64,000 nt of DNA from Hevea brasiliensis (lineage: Eukaryota; Streptophyta; Magnoliopsida; Malpighiales; Euphorbiaceae). Position 1 is the stretch's first letter, and each line of letters begins with the position of its first letter. Below the pieces are notes generated by a model, which did not search any database, was not told the DNA's origin, and was given only the letters and a program-made list of their open reading frames with translations. The position numbers and the translations under genes are program-made. The stretch lies in contig NC_079498.1 of assembly GCF_030052815.1 (NCBI RefSeq), positions 89,510,273 to 89,574,272 on the forward strand, in the 5' to 3' direction. Shown piece after piece: positions 10,949 through 22,369 of the stretch.

Positions 10949-11483
10949 TAGGAATGACAATAAGTAGAGTACTTACGGAAATTAACTTATCTGAACCCGA
11001 ATCCAATTAATATTCTCACTATCTGAACCCATCCAAATCCAATTAAAATTTACCCTAAATTATTTGAACTCGTCCTAAACCGATTATTATTACTCGAAAA
11101 ATAATTAAATTCATTTAATTTTATATATTTTAATTAATATATAATCTAAATAAAAATAATTTTTATCAATGATTTATATTTCAAAAATTTAATAATTCTA
11201 CAAAATATTTAAATTTTATTTATTTAAAATATAATATATATAAATTTATAAATATTATTAAGAAAATATTTTATTTATTTAATTATATATATATATAGAC
11301 AGGTTTGGATAATGGATACCCAACATGCAAAACTAGAATTGACTCAAACTCATCACGAATATTATTTCTCAAGTCCAAATTCATTTTAAACCCGATTATA
11401 TACTACCTAAACTCATTCTATTTTAATTTGATCGGATTGGGTATTTACAAATACCCAACCCGTTTGTTATCCCTAACTATTAA
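10949..11483. mobile_element. Candidate hAT-type MITE
   Basis: The left end TAGGAATGACAATAA and the reverse complement of the right end, TAGGGATAACAAACG, match at about 11 of 15 positions and resemble the TAGGGNTGNCAA termini of plant hAT MITEs. The ends also carry the ACCC/GGGT-rich text (AACCCGAATCC; AATACCCAACCCG) usual in that group. TTGTGAAC before (10941-10948) and TTGTGAC after (11484-11490) may be a target duplication. The middle is AT-rich and non-coding. Confidence 0.45.
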
Positions 11484-12089
11484 TTGTGACAGAATGTAGT
11501 ATTGTATAAAGGAAATTTAAGATTTTTATTATAATAATTAAGTTAAAGTAATTAAAAAATAAATTACATGTCAATTTAAATTACTGGTTATGTATTTCTT
11601 GAATTCATACAATATTGAATGTATAGTGATGCAATTAAATAAATGATTTATTTATATTTAATATTAAGACAATCTAGAAAACTAAAAAAAAAAATAATTT
11701 AATACTTAAGGCCTTAAGCCTTACTTATTTGAGAATAAGCATATTAAGAAAGTAAAACTTTTCAATAAGTGCAAAAACTTTCTTTTTGATTTGCATTATT
11801 AAATCAATTTCCCGAAAAATATGTCATTTTATTTTTCTTATATAAGAAAAGAAACTTACTTAGAAGAAACTTAGTAAATTATGTTTTTGTAGTTAAGTGC
11901 AATATAATTTATTAATTTATTTTTTGATTTATTATATTTTAAATTATTATGAATATTATTGTCTTTTATAATTTATGAACAAATTTACTTTTTAAAAAAG
12001 TTAATTTATATACTAATTATATTTATATAATATTTTTTTGTAAAAGTAAAATTTTTAAAAATATACCTTTTAAATTGTACATTTTTTAA
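11484..12089. other. AT-rich intergenic DNA, nothing recognised
   Basis: Very AT-rich with no open reading frame of note, no tandem repeat and no recognisable transposon end. Confidence 0.6.
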
Positions 12090-12245
12090 AATATAGCATT
12101 TTGAGCAAATCGAATCCATGTTCATTTGACAATCTCGAAAATGAGCGGAAAAAGAATGAGAGGAGAAAAAAAAATCATAATCACGTCTTGATGTGTGAAA
12201 AGCAAGGTTGAAAAGTTTGATGCGAAGGTGGTGAGAACTCATCAA
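12090..12245 (+). repeat. Dispersed relative of the 307-bp repeat
   Basis: The blocks GACAATCTCGAAAATGAG, GGAAAAAGAATG, AAATCATAATCACG, and GTGTGAAAAGCAAGGTTGAAA followed by AGTTTGATG also appear in the same order at 22430-22545, at 23840-23960 and, more diverged, in each unit of the array at 24434-25953. It is a single diverged copy in plus orientation. Confidence 0.65.
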
Positions 12246-12469
12246 TTTTAGCCAAAATATTGAATCAAATCAAATTAATTTGATTTTTTAATTAATTGAT
12301 TTAATTTCAGTTCTCAATTTTAAAAAAATGTCAGTTATTTAGTTCGATTTACTTAATTTAATAAGAAAACCTAATTAACCAAATGGAACCAAAGTTTGGT
12401 TTTATAGCATGTATAAATAAAACCCTTATTCCCTTCCCTTTGTCATTCTCTACCTCTCTCCACTCTCAA
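12246..12469. other. AT-rich DNA with GGTTCGATTT-like degenerate text
   Basis: Degenerate AATTCAGTTC / TTAGTTCGATTT / ACCAAATGGAACC text resembles the interior of plant hAT MITEs (ACCGAACC/GGTTCGGT-rich), but no terminal repeats are seen. Confidence 0.3.
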
Positions 12470-13099
12470 GGTTAAATTGCATCAATTGTCCCTCAACTTA
12501 TGTGGCTATTTCACTTCAGTAACTTAACTTCAATTTATTAAAATAAATTCTCAAACTTTAGTTCTGTTTCAAAGAAAGTATTCCTGACTTGCAATAACAG
12601 ATTTTCAGGTTGAAGAAAAATTACATGTTTGCCCTCATTTCCTTCTTTTTCTCCTTCTTACTTTTATGATTAAATTGATTAATAATTATTATCAATAAAA
12701 TTATTTTATTTTAAATAAATTATTAATGAAATTATTAATTGTATATATATTATTTAAAATTAATTAAAATTTAATTTGTAGCAACCTGGAAAAATAATGA
12801 TATAATAATATATTTAAATTTTAAATCAATATTTTATTAATATATGAAAATTTTATTGATATTTTATTTTTTATATAAAAAATAAAAAATAATAATTTAT
12901 AGATTTATTTTGATTAAATATTAAATTAGCGTTAGTTAAAAAAAAAAGAAAATGAATTTGGAAACCTGCTATTGTATATTAAAGGTATTTTTTCTAAAAT
13001 AAAACTAAAATTGAAGGATTTTATTTTAACAAATTGAAGTTGAATGACTAAAATGGAATAACCACCTAAGTTGAGGAACGATTGGTATAATTTACCCCC
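12470..13099. mobile_element. MITE with about 115-bp terminal inverted repeats
   Basis: The left arm (12470-12585) begins GGTTAAATTGCATCAATTG then TCCCTCAACTTATGTGG. The reverse complement of the right arm (12985-13099) begins GGGTAAATTATACCAATCG then TTCCTCAACTTAGGTGG. Similarity continues through AACTTCAATTTRTTAAAATAA to TTTTAGTTYTRTTT. The element is about 630 bp, non-coding and AT-rich in the centre. Long inverted arms without coding capacity fit a Mutator-like or foldback MITE. The target duplication is not clear. Confidence 0.85.
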
Positions 13100-14070
13100 G
13101 CTATCAAAGATGAAATTGCCCTCAACTGACCCTCTTAATCCTCACCTTCCCTCTCAACTAACCCTTTCAACTCTCACCTTCCCTTCTTCTTCTTCTTCTT
13201 CTTACAATCCCAAAGATCCACGGCCACATTCATCAGTGAAGAACCACTGCATTATGCATCAACAATGAAGACCCACTGCCACATGCATCAGCTTGATGGT
13301 GAAGACCCATTGCCTAATAGTGTGCAGTTTTGATTTCAGTTTGGTTCTTTGTAAAAACCAATGCCAAAACCAAAATTTGCTTCTTTCATTTTTTGGAACC
13401 AAAAGAGGAACCAAATTCGGTTTTGATTCAGTTCTCAGTGCTTCATGTTCCACTTCAGCATTAGTTTTGGTTCTGATTTTGTTTCCATTTACGGTTTTGA
13501 TTCGGTTCAGTCTAGATTTCTACCATCAAAATAGCGGCATCATTGCATTTTAAGATAACATAAATAATTATATGTTTCTAACTTCAAAACATCAATAAAA
13601 ATAATAATACTAATATTAAAATAATAATATTAATATTGATATAAAATATTAATAAAATAACAAAAACATAATGAGTTACTAAAGAGAAATATTAAAATCA
13701 AACTAACAAATCTCACATAAAAATATAAAATAACACCAAGTATCCTTAATAAGTCATGTAATCTTTCCATCTGAATTATAAAACAACAACAAATTAATGA
13801 GTATAATATGAGTTAGGATTAATATAACCTAAGCCAAAAGCACAAAACTATGTAGTTTTGAGCTTTAAAGAAATTCCTTATTGAATTTTCATTTAACTCT
13901 TTAAAGTTAAAATTTGTTGGACAATGTACAATTTTTCCTAGTTTAAATTTTGATGCATAGGAATAAATACTAAAAATAAATTTAATTTTAATATATAGAT
14001 GCTTACAAAAATTTTGTAGATTATAATTAAAACTTTTTTCAAATTAAAAATGAGATAACTAATGTAGTAT
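13100..14070. other. Intergenic DNA with CT-rich and GGTTTTGATTC-rich text
   Basis: 13100-13270 is pyrimidine-rich with a TTC run. 13320-13530 is rich in GGTTTTGATTCRGTT and AACCAAAA motifs, like the interior of hAT MITEs, and gives spurious low-complexity open frames on both strands. 13560-14070 is AT-rich. No gene is recognised. Confidence 0.5.
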
Positions 14071-14150
14071 TAAACTTAATGAATTCAATTATTAACATTC
14101 ACTCTTAAATATTGTTTTGGTTTATGCTCTCCACTATCACGACATACTTC

Positions 14151-14181
<31 letters not shown>

Positions 14182-14560
14182 TGAATTGCACTACTAGCAT
14201 TTTAAGCGAGCCATAATTCAATCATATGGAGCAATATTTCCACAAATTAAGGCACTTCATAAAATATATCTTAATAAATTTATTCTATTATATATATATA
14301 TATATATGATTAAAGATAGTAAAAGTTAATATTAGTCTTAAACTTAATGAATTCAATTATTAACATTCACTTTTAAATATTGTTTCAGATTATACTCTCC
14401 ACTATCACCACATACTGCACAAAATATATTTTTTTTGAATCGCACTGCTAGAATTTAAGTGAGCCATAATTCAATCACATGGAACAATATTTCCACAAAT
14501 TAAGGCACTTCATAAAATATATCTTAATAAATATATTCTATTATTATATATATTTTTCAA
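14071..14560. repeat. Tandem duplication, period 268 bp
   Basis: TAAACTTAATGAATTCAATT at 14071 recurs at 14339. The two copies stay alignable through CTCCACTATCAC, GAGCCATAATTCAATCA and AAATTAAGGCACTTCATAAA. The first copy carries a (TA)n run at 14155-14181 that the second lacks. Confidence 0.85.
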
Positions 14561-14682
14561 TTATATAATTTTTAGTTAAAAAATATACTACATGATTAAA
14601 AGGTGATTTAATCATATAATTAATGACCATAAAGCGATTTAATATATATATGATTAAAGATAGTAAAAGTTATTATATATAC

Positions 14683-14714
14683 ATGTATGTATGTATGTAT
14701 GTATGTATGTATGT
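14683..14714 (+). repeat. (ATGT)8 microsatellite
   Basis: About eight ATGT units precede the short LTR element, with AT-rich flanks. Confidence 0.9.
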
Positions 14715-14763
14715 ATATAACAATCTTAATTTCATAATATATATAATTTTATTGAAACTGTAT

Positions 14764-15538
14764 TGTTAGATTTATGACTCAAAATATTGATTTGGAAGAA
14801 TATTTTTCTAATTTGAGTGGGAGAAATATTCCTCAATAGAATGGAGAAATATTTCCTATATAGATTAGAACTCCCATTTTAGTATTATTTCTAAATTGAG
14901 TGAGATTTCTAATAAGATTAGGAATGAGCGATTAACACTATAAATAGAAGTATTATGGGGAGATTAATTTGGCTTTGCTCATGGAAAGTGGCTTTGCCCT
15001 TGTAGAGTGGTTTTGCCCATAGGGAGTGGCTTCACCCATTGAAGAAAGTAGCTTTCAACTTATAGAGTGGGGCTATCACCAAATGTAGACAAGGGCTTTG
15101 CTAATTGATAAGAATTTGACTTTGTCCATTGATGAGAGGCTTTTGCCCATTGTAGTACTATGGAGAGAGAAAGGTTTCAGCCTAAGATGGAGAAGGACAT
15201 AGTCCAAGAGGAAGGAGCTAATTATTCATTATAGTTAAAGAGACCCTTTATGGTGTTAGTGTAGTAGTAGTTAAAATAGTTATGCCTAGAGGAGATTGAG
15301 AGGACTAACTAATATATTTACTATGAGCAGTTATATAGTGTGGGTTCTTTTAGTTATAATTGGGATTGATAGGTGGTATAGTTTTGAGCTTGTAATTGAT
15401 GATTTATTATTATTCATAGTGAAAGATGGCATGCCCATAGATGTAGCCTTATGTAGAGAGAGTGAACCACATAAATATTGGTATTTTATGTGTTTGCTTT
15501 AATTCTTTGTATTTTACACACTTTCTTAGTACACAACA
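14764..15538 (+). repeat. 5' LTR of the small LTR element
   Basis: 775 bp. About 14968-15150 is a degenerate minisatellite of GGCTTTGCCCATNGAxxAGTG-like units, also present in the 3' LTR at about 16050-16230. TATA box in CACTATAAATAG at about 14937. Confidence 0.85.
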
Positions 15539-15847
15539 ATTAGTATCAGAGCATGGGGATGATCTTGGTGAATTTGATTGAAGAAGGAGGTGCTGTGACA
15601 TGTAGAAAGTCACACATGCAGCAATGGTAATGGTGGATAGTTGAAATTAAGGTAGAGCTCTTGATGCGAAATCAAGATAGTTGATGATGCAAAAATTTTT
15701 GAAGAAAAAAGCAAGTTACACCCAAAATGAAGATAGAAAAGATTGATGATTTGAAGGCTTCAAGCTTAAGCATAAAGAATTAATGATTGGAGACACCCAA
15801 GAATTTGAGATATGTAATAGTTGATGGATTTGGATCAAGGTGGAGAT

Positions 15848-16628
15848 TATTAGATTTATGACCCAAAATCTTAGTTGATTTGGAAGACCCTTTTCCTAAT
15901 TTTAGTAGAAGAAATATTCCTCAATAGAATGGAGGAATATTTCCTATATAGAGTAAATATTTTATTTTAGCGTTATTCCTAAATTGAGTGAGATTTCTAA
16001 TTAGATTAAGACAGAGTGACTAACACTATAAATAGAAGTAATATTGAGAGATTAATTTGGTTTTGCTCATGGAGAGTAGCTTTGCCCATGTAGAGTAGTT
16101 TTGGCCAGGTGGAGTGGTTTCATCCATTGAAAAGAGTGGCTTTCAGCTTATGGAGTGGAACTGTCACCAATTGTCTTTGCCAATTACTGAAGATTTGGCT
16201 TTGTCCATTGATGAGGGGCTCTTGCCCATTACAGTACCATAGAGAGAGAGATTACAGCCTAAGATGAAGAAGGACATAGTCTAAGAGGATGGGGCTAATT
16301 ATTTATTATAGTTGAAGACACTCTTTGTGGTGTTGGTATAGTAGTAATTGAAATAGTAAATATATTGAGTTATATCTAAAAAATATTGAGAGGACTAACT
16401 AATATATTTATTATAAGCAGTTATGTAGTATGAGTTCTCTTGGGTGTAATTGGGTTAATGGGTAATACAGTTTTGAGCTTGTAATTGATGATTTATTATT
16501 ACTGATAATGGAAGATGGCATGCCCATAAATATAACTCTATGTGAAGAGGGTGAACCACATAAATATTAGTATTTTGTATGTTTGCTTTATTTCTTTATA
16601 GTTTATATGCTTCCATAGTGCATAATCA
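15848..16628 (+). repeat. 3' LTR of the small LTR element
   Basis: 781 bp, collinear with the 5' LTR and visibly diverged from it. The first dinucleotide is TA instead of TG, a G-to-A change. Confidence 0.85.
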
Positions 16629-16822
16629 TATATAATATATCTAAAAAAATGCAAAAAGACATATATACAAAATTAATTCTTTAATTTAAGTTTGGTTTCT
16701 GTATTAATCGATCTTTTTGGATTTTGGTTCTATTTTGTTTGGTTCTTTGATTTAGTTTAGAGGCCCCAAGAACCATGTTCCCTACCATTGCCCACATGCT
16801 CGACAATGTAGATCAACTAAAA
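16629..16822. other. Spacer between LTR elements
   Basis: Contains GGTTTTGG/GGTTCTTTGATTTAG text similar to 13320-13530, possibly another piece of the same hAT-like repeat. No gene. Confidence 0.35.
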
Positions 16823-17229
16823 TGTTATTTTTATGTGACTTGAATTTTGGATATGTCTTTATGGACTTGAATTATGACCTGACCTGAAAGTTTTGTGTTG
16901 TGACTTGATTGAGATAAAAAGTGAGATATGTGGTGGTAGCGGAGGGCATGCCCCCACGGTATGGACCAATATAAATATTATAATATTTTACCCTTTACGG
17001 TAGAGTTGTAAGATATTCGAAAAACACACTAGGGTTAGGGTTTAAGAGTTCTGAGTGATTGTATCTTGCTTTTTTCATCATAGTGAAACTTTTTTCCTCT
17101 TGTTTTGCCCATGGACATAAACCTTATGGTTGAATTACGTTAAATCCTGTGTTCTTCTTTTTCTCTCTTCTATACTATTTAATTGTACGATTTCTGTGTT
17201 TATCTTAGATTTGCATGCTTGTTATGATA
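16823..17229 (+). repeat. 5' LTR of copia 1
   Basis: 407 bp, starting TGTTATTTTTATG. A probable TATA box lies in CCAATATAAATATTATAA at about 16967. The end is mutated (GATA where the 3' LTR has AACA). Confidence 0.9.
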
Positions 17230-17271
17230 AACTAGTATAAGAGCTTTGTGCGCAAAACCTAACATTTATAG

Positions 17272-18114
17272 ATGGCATCATCTTCAATGAAGTATGAGAT
17301 AGAGAAGTTTAATGGTGGATCAAGTTTCAGTCTGTGGAAGATTAAAATCAAATCTTCCTCGATCCTACAAGGTTTATAAAAGGCAATCGAGGATAACTTT
17401 CTAGAAGGTATGAAAGAGGCAGAGAAGGCTGATCAGAAGGAGAGAGCCTTGAGTGCGATTTTTATGAGCGTAACTGATAATGTCCTACTCGAGATTGCTA
17501 GTGAAAGCTCAGCATCTACGGCATGGAAGAAATTAGAGGAGTTATACTCTGCCAAATCACTGACCAACTACCTGTATCTAAAGAAAAGGCTTTACAATCT
17601 GAGAATGAGCGAAGGTACGCCTATTAAAGAACATTTGGATGAATTTAATTCAATCATTATGGACCTGAAGAATATTGATATTGAGATTGATAGTGAGGAT
17701 GAGACCCTTATTGTGTTATGTTCTTTACCACCTTCCTATGAGACTTTTGTTAATACTCTGTTGTATGGAAAAGATAGTATTTCACTAGACAATGTTAGTA
17801 ATTCTCTAAAATCAAAAGAGTTGAAATAGAATTTTCCAGATAATAAAGAAAGATTTGAGGGAGAAATTTTGGTGAGCAGGGAAAGAACACATGCAAGGGA
17901 GGGTTCTTCCAGTAGAAAGAAATCTAAGGCCAAATCTAAGTCAAGAATGAAAAAGGCTAATTGTTTTGAGTGCGAAGACTGTCCCAAGTTGAAAAATAAA
18001 AAGAAAAAACAACTAGAAAGTTATACAAATGTGGTTGATAGTTTTATCGATTTTGATAGTAATGACAGTTTTATTCGTGAGTTCAGACTATGGATAAAAT
18101 TTCTGGATTCTTGA
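17272..18114 (+). pseudogene. gag: copia 1 gag and start of protease
   Basis: The start is the ATG at 17272, about 30 bp after the primer site, giving MASSSMKYEIEKFNGGSSFS, a typical copia gag N-terminus. A UBN2-type gag core follows (WKKLEELYSAKSLTNYLYLK, then a LPPSYE block). The zinc knuckle is damaged: CFEC is followed at once by EDCPKLK, so several residues of the CCHC motif appear deleted. The reading frame is constant but has stops at 17377, 17827 and 18112. The last falls inside the protease active site, which reads D-S-stop-T-G where D-S-G is expected, so the protease is dead. Confidence 0.88.
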
Positions 18115-19420
18115 ACTGGTATTACTTGTAACATGTGTCCACACAAAAATTGGTATGTCACTTCCAAACAGATGAGTGGTAAGGTATTTCTGGGCAATAA
18201 TCATGCATTATCTATGGAAGGAATTAATAATATTAGATTGAGGATATTTGATGGCATTGTTAGAACTATAAAGTGTTGGCATGTTCCAGGACTAAAGAGG
18301 AACCTGATTTCTCTTGGGACACTTGATTCTCATGGATTCAGATATTATAAAGAGAATGGAGTTCTCAAAGTGTGTAAGGGCTCTATGGTACTCATGAAGA
18401 GTAGTTTGGTTTTCAGATTATATTTTCTTCAGGGCAGTATAGTTTTAAGGGAAGCTGCAGTATCATCCAGAAGCAATAATCAGAATCACACTTAATTGTG
18501 GCACCTACATCTTGGTCATATGAGTGAAAGAGGGTTATCTGTGTTGTGCAAGCGAGATTTATTAGACGAGCAGAAAACAAAATTTATAGACTTTTGTGAG
18601 CACTATGTGTTTGGCAAACAAACCAGGGTGAAGTTCAATAAAAAGGCAGTGTGTAAGACCAGAGGAACAATGGATTATATACACTCAGATATATGGGGTC
18701 TTAACAAAATCCCCTCTAAGAGCAGTGCCAGGTAATTTATGACTTTGATTGACAATTACTCTAGGATGGTGTGGGTGTATTTTTTGAAAACAAAAGATGA
18801 GGCATTTTCAACCTTTGTAAAGTGGAAAATGATGATTAAGAAACAGACAAAAAAGAAGGTCAAGCGTTTTACAACTGATAATGGATTAGAATTTTGCAAT
18901 CGTGAGTTCGATGCATTCTGCAACAATGAAGGAATAGCGAGACACTACACTTGTGAAAGGATACCACAACAGAATGGTATTGTAGAATGCATGAACAGAA
19001 CACTTTGTGATAAAGCACAAAGTATGCTCTCACATTCAAGATTGGGAAAGAATTTCTGGGCTGAAGCAATTAATATAGCCTATTTCTTGGTTAATAGATC
19101 TCCATCTACATCTATTGAGTGCAAAACTCCTTTTGAGATCTAGTCCGATTCACCAGTTGATTACTCTCAGCTGAGAGTGTTTAGTTGCCCTACTTATGCT
19201 CATGTGAGAGACGGTAAACTTGAGCCGAGGGCAAGAAAATGCATATTTCTAAGGTATGCATCTAGAGTGAAATGCTACAGCTTGTGGAACAATGATCCAA
19301 AGTCTCCAAGATTAATTATCAGCAGGGATGTGACATTTAATGAGTCTACTTCATTGGATAGTCAGAGGGAGAAGTCAATAGTAGAATTAGATTACAGTGT
19401 CAGAGAATAGGTGGAGCTTG
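18115..19420 (+). pseudogene. int: copia 1 protease end and integrase
   Basis: It continues in the gag frame. Integrase shows an HHCC-type zinc region, WHLHLGHMSERGLSVL then DFCEHYVFGKQ, in which the last Cys of C-x2-C is Tyr. The DDE core follows: D in DYIHSDIWG, D in TTDNGLEF, and E in QQNGIVECMNRT. Next come the RSPST..KTPFE block and the C-terminal RKCIFLRYASRVKCY. In-frame stops occur at about 18493, 18736, 19141 and 19408. The enzyme would have inserted the cDNA into host DNA. Confidence 0.9.
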
Positions 19421-19599
19421 ACATTGATACTTTAATAGTTCAGTCCAGTGATTTAGAGGATGAAGTGTAAAATCCTGATTAACAAGAGAATGCACCTAAG
19501 TAACAGCAATAGGAACCATGTAGCATTGCAACTAGGGGGGGAGAGAAGACATATTAGACCCCTGTAGAGATATGCATATGCAAATCTAGTTGCGTTTGC

Positions 19600-21200
19600 C
19601 TTGTCAATTGCTGAGACAGTTGATCTGCATAAACCCAGTAATTATAGAAAAGCTATTTCATGTTTAGATGCAGATCAGTGGGTCAGTGCTATGAGTGAAG
19701 AAATTGAATCTCTTCACAAGAATCAGACTTGGAAGCTTATAACATTGCCTAAGGAACAGAAAGTGGTAGGCTGCAAATGGGTATTCAAGAAAAAGGAAGG
19801 CACTCCAGGGGTTAGAGCACCTCGATATAAGGCACGGTTGAGAGCAAAAGGCTTTGCTCAAAGGAAGTAGATTGATTTTAATGAAGTGTTTGCTCCAATT
19901 GTGAAGCACAGTTCTATCAGTCTTACTTGCTATGGTTGCTCTTCATGATCTAGAGCTTGAGCAACTAGATGTGAAAATAACATTTTTACATGGTGAGTTG
20001 AAGGAGCAAATTTATATGAGTCAGCCTAAAGGATTTGTCATTCCAGGCATGGAAAACCATGTTTGCTTGCTTAAGAAATCTTTATATGGTCTAAAATAGT
20101 CCCCTAGGCAGTGATACAAAAGATTTGACACATTCATGGTTTGTGATGGCATTATTCGTAGTTCATATGATAATTATGTGTATCACAAAAAGCTTTTAGA
20201 TGATTTCTTCATTTATTTGCTATTGTATGTGGATGACATATTTATTGCTGCTAAAAGCATGTCACAAATTAACATTCTGAAAAAGCAGTTGAGTGATGAG
20301 TTTGAGATGAAGGATTTTGGTGCTACAAAAAAGATATTGGGAATGGAAATTATCAGGGATAGAAGTGTTGAGAAGCTTTTTTTGTCTCAACAGGCTTATA
20401 TTGAGAAAATGCCTAAGCATTTTAACATGAATAACGCTAAGCTTGTGAGTGTTCCATTTGCTACCCATTTCAAGTTATCTGTAGACATGTCACCAAAAAT
20501 AGATGAAGAGATGGAGCACATGTCTAGTGTTCCTTATTTGAGTGCTGTTGGTAGCATCATGTATGCTATGGTTTGCACACAACCTAACATTTCACATACT
20601 GTTAGTGTTATGAGTAGATACATGGCATGTCCTGGGAAAGAGCATTGGCAGGCAGTGAAATGGATTCTAAGGTATTTGAAGGGTACTATAGATGTTGGTC
20701 TGTCATTTGACAGAGCCAAGATGAGTGATTCAGTTATTGGCTATGTGGATTCAGATTTTGCAAGGGACTTAGACAAGAGGAGATATCTGACAAGTTATTT
20801 GTTTACTCTCTCTAGAAGTGCTATCAATTGAAAGGCAACATTGCAAGCTAGAGTTGCTTTATCTACCACAAAGGCTGAATATATGGTTTTAACAAAGGTA
20901 GTAAAGGAAGCTTTATGGTTACAAGGTTTGGTGGGTGATCTTAGGCTGATACAGAATAAGCCAATAGTATTTTGTGACAACCAGAATGCAATACATCTCA
21001 TAAAGAATCAGATGTACCATGAGTGAACTAAGCACATTGATGTCAGATATCTCTTCATTCAAGACATTATATCTTAGAAAACTATAGTTGTGCAGAAAGT
21101 CTCTACACATGATAATCTAGTAGATATGATGACCAAGAGAGTCCCAGTTAGCAAGTTTAGGCATTACCTAGACTTGATTGATATTTGTAGCACTCAGTAG
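19600..21200 (+). pseudogene. pol: copia 1 reverse transcriptase-RNase H
   Basis: RT begins with AMSEEIESLHKNQTWKL, a copia hallmark, then VGCKWVFKKK. The frame shifts between about 19870 and 20136. The catalytic YVDD is intact (residues of LLLYVDDIFIA, about 20226-20237), followed by LKKQLSDEFEMKDFG. RNase H motifs are YVDSDFARDLDKRRYLT, TTKAEYM and CDNQNAIHLIKN, ending DLIDICSTQ and a TAG at 21198-21200. Several stops interrupt both domains. RT copies element RNA into DNA in virus-like particles; this copy cannot make it. Confidence 0.92.
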
Positions 21201-21284
21201 TGCCCTTGCGAGGGCATATGGTAAGACAAAGAGTCTGTGGTTATTTTATTGATGATAGAGGGAATTCGAGCCAAGGGGAAGAAT

Positions 21285-21692
21285 TGTTATTTTTTATGTA
21301 GCTTGAATTTTAGATATATCTTCATGGACCCGAATTGTGACCTGACCTGAAAGTTTTGTGTTGCAACCCGATTAGGATAAAAAGTGAGATTTGTGGTGGT
21401 AGTAGAGGGCACACCCTCACAGTATGGACCAATATAAATATTATAATATTTTTCCCTTTATGGTAGAGTTATGAGATATTTGGAAAACACACTGGGGTTA
21501 GGGTTTGAGAGTTCTAAGTGATTGTATCTTACTCTTTTCATCATAGTGGAACTTTTGTCGTCTTGTTTTGCCTATGGACATAGACCTTAAGGTTGAACCA
21601 CGTTAAATCTTGTGTTCTTCTTTTTCTCTTTTTTATACTATTTGATTATATGATTTGTGTGTATGCCTTAGATTTGCATGCCTATTATAACA
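21285..21692 (+). repeat. 3' LTR of copia 1
   Basis: 408 bp, starting TGTTATTTTTTATG and ending ATTATAACA. Collinear with 16823-17229. The TATA-like CCAATATAAATATTATAA is conserved at about 21429. Confidence 0.9.
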
Positions 21693-22369
21693 AAAAGAAT
21701 CTCTTTGGGCTTTGCTTGTAGTTGGTGATTTTGTGGGTTTCATACTTGTTAATGTCTTTCCTTTTTCTTTTTAATTTTAATATGTAAACTTTCTGTTCTG
21801 TTTTGCACCCACTCTTGAGTTTTTATATTTGATTGTTGGAAAAATTGTTGGGATTTATTTTAATGGAATGGGTGTTGTGTTGTTTGTTCACAATACAAAC
21901 ATTTCTCAAATTTTTGGATTGTGATTTGTGAACTTTGGAAGTTTCAAATGTGGAGGAATGGGTGCTATTTGTTTCATGGCTAAGATGAGAAGAGCTGATA
22001 GCTTAACCGAACCAACTGAATCGAAATAAATTGATTCAGTTTTGGTTGTTTTATTTTTTTTAGTTCAATTCAGTTTGGAACTAAACCGACTGATTGCACA
22101 CCCCCTAGTCAAAAGTGAGTCATGTTAAGGTCTTTGTTTGATATTAAAATTTTTATGTGAAAATAAAAGCTAAAAAATTCAAGTAAATCATACAAATAAC
22201 CAATTTATTTTAATTTAATTTTATAAAAAATGAGGATTTAATAATTATATTTATGAAGGGTAAATTTAATCATATATTTATGTATTTATACAGACTATTT
22301 TAAATAAAAGAGGGGTCAATTGAGCCCTCATTTTTATGGTGGATCCACGATTGGCTCCTATTAAAAAGC
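21693..22369. other. Intergenic DNA with a hAT-MITE remnant
   Basis: Around 21995-22107 lies ACCGAACC...AACCGACTGATTG followed by CACACCCCCTA, which matches the right terminus of plant hAT MITEs (TAGGGGTGTGCA in reverse). The left terminus is not found, so it is truncated. The rest is AT-rich and has no gene. Confidence 0.5.

Larger units (their letters stand above)
14764..16628 (+). mobile_element. Small non-autonomous LTR element (TRIM/SMART-like)
   Basis: Two direct LTRs, 14764-15538 (775 bp) and 15848-16628 (781 bp), enclose only 309 bp of internal DNA. The 5' LTR starts TGTTAGATTTATGAC and ends CACAACA; the 3' LTR starts TATTAGATTTATGAC and ends CATAATCA. The primer site TAGTATCAGAGC at 15541 matches the plant iMet-type TGGTATCAGAGC with one change, and purine-rich AAGGTGGAGA precedes the 3' LTR. 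Each LTR has a TATA box in CACTATAAATAGAAG. Flanks TGTAT (14759-14763) and TATAT (16629-16633) are a one-mismatch target duplication. The interior encodes no protein, so the element would have depended on a copia-type relative. Confidence 0.88.
16823..21692 (+). mobile_element. Ty1/copia retrotransposon 1 (Tork/Tnt1-like), near full length, defective
   Basis: The 4.87-kb element has LTRs 16823-17229 and 21285-21692, a degenerate iMet-type primer site (TAGTATAAGAGC at about 17232), gag, protease, integrase, reverse transcriptase and RNase H in copia order, and a polypurine tract, AAGGGGAAGAAT, before the 3' LTR. Protein similarity is to the Tnt 1-94 type. A target duplication is not clear because the flanks are A-rich (TAAAA and AAAAG). 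Many stops and at least two frameshifts make it non-functional. Confidence 0.92.

Noticed and set aside
13259..13553. Overlapping open frames on both strands (about 64 and 86 codons)
   Set aside because: Low-complexity GGTTTTGATTC/AACCAAAA text of a hAT-like repeat, with no recognisable domain.
16818..21697. Target duplication around copia 1
   Set aside because: Flanks are A-rich (TAAAA/AAAAG), so a match is not informative.
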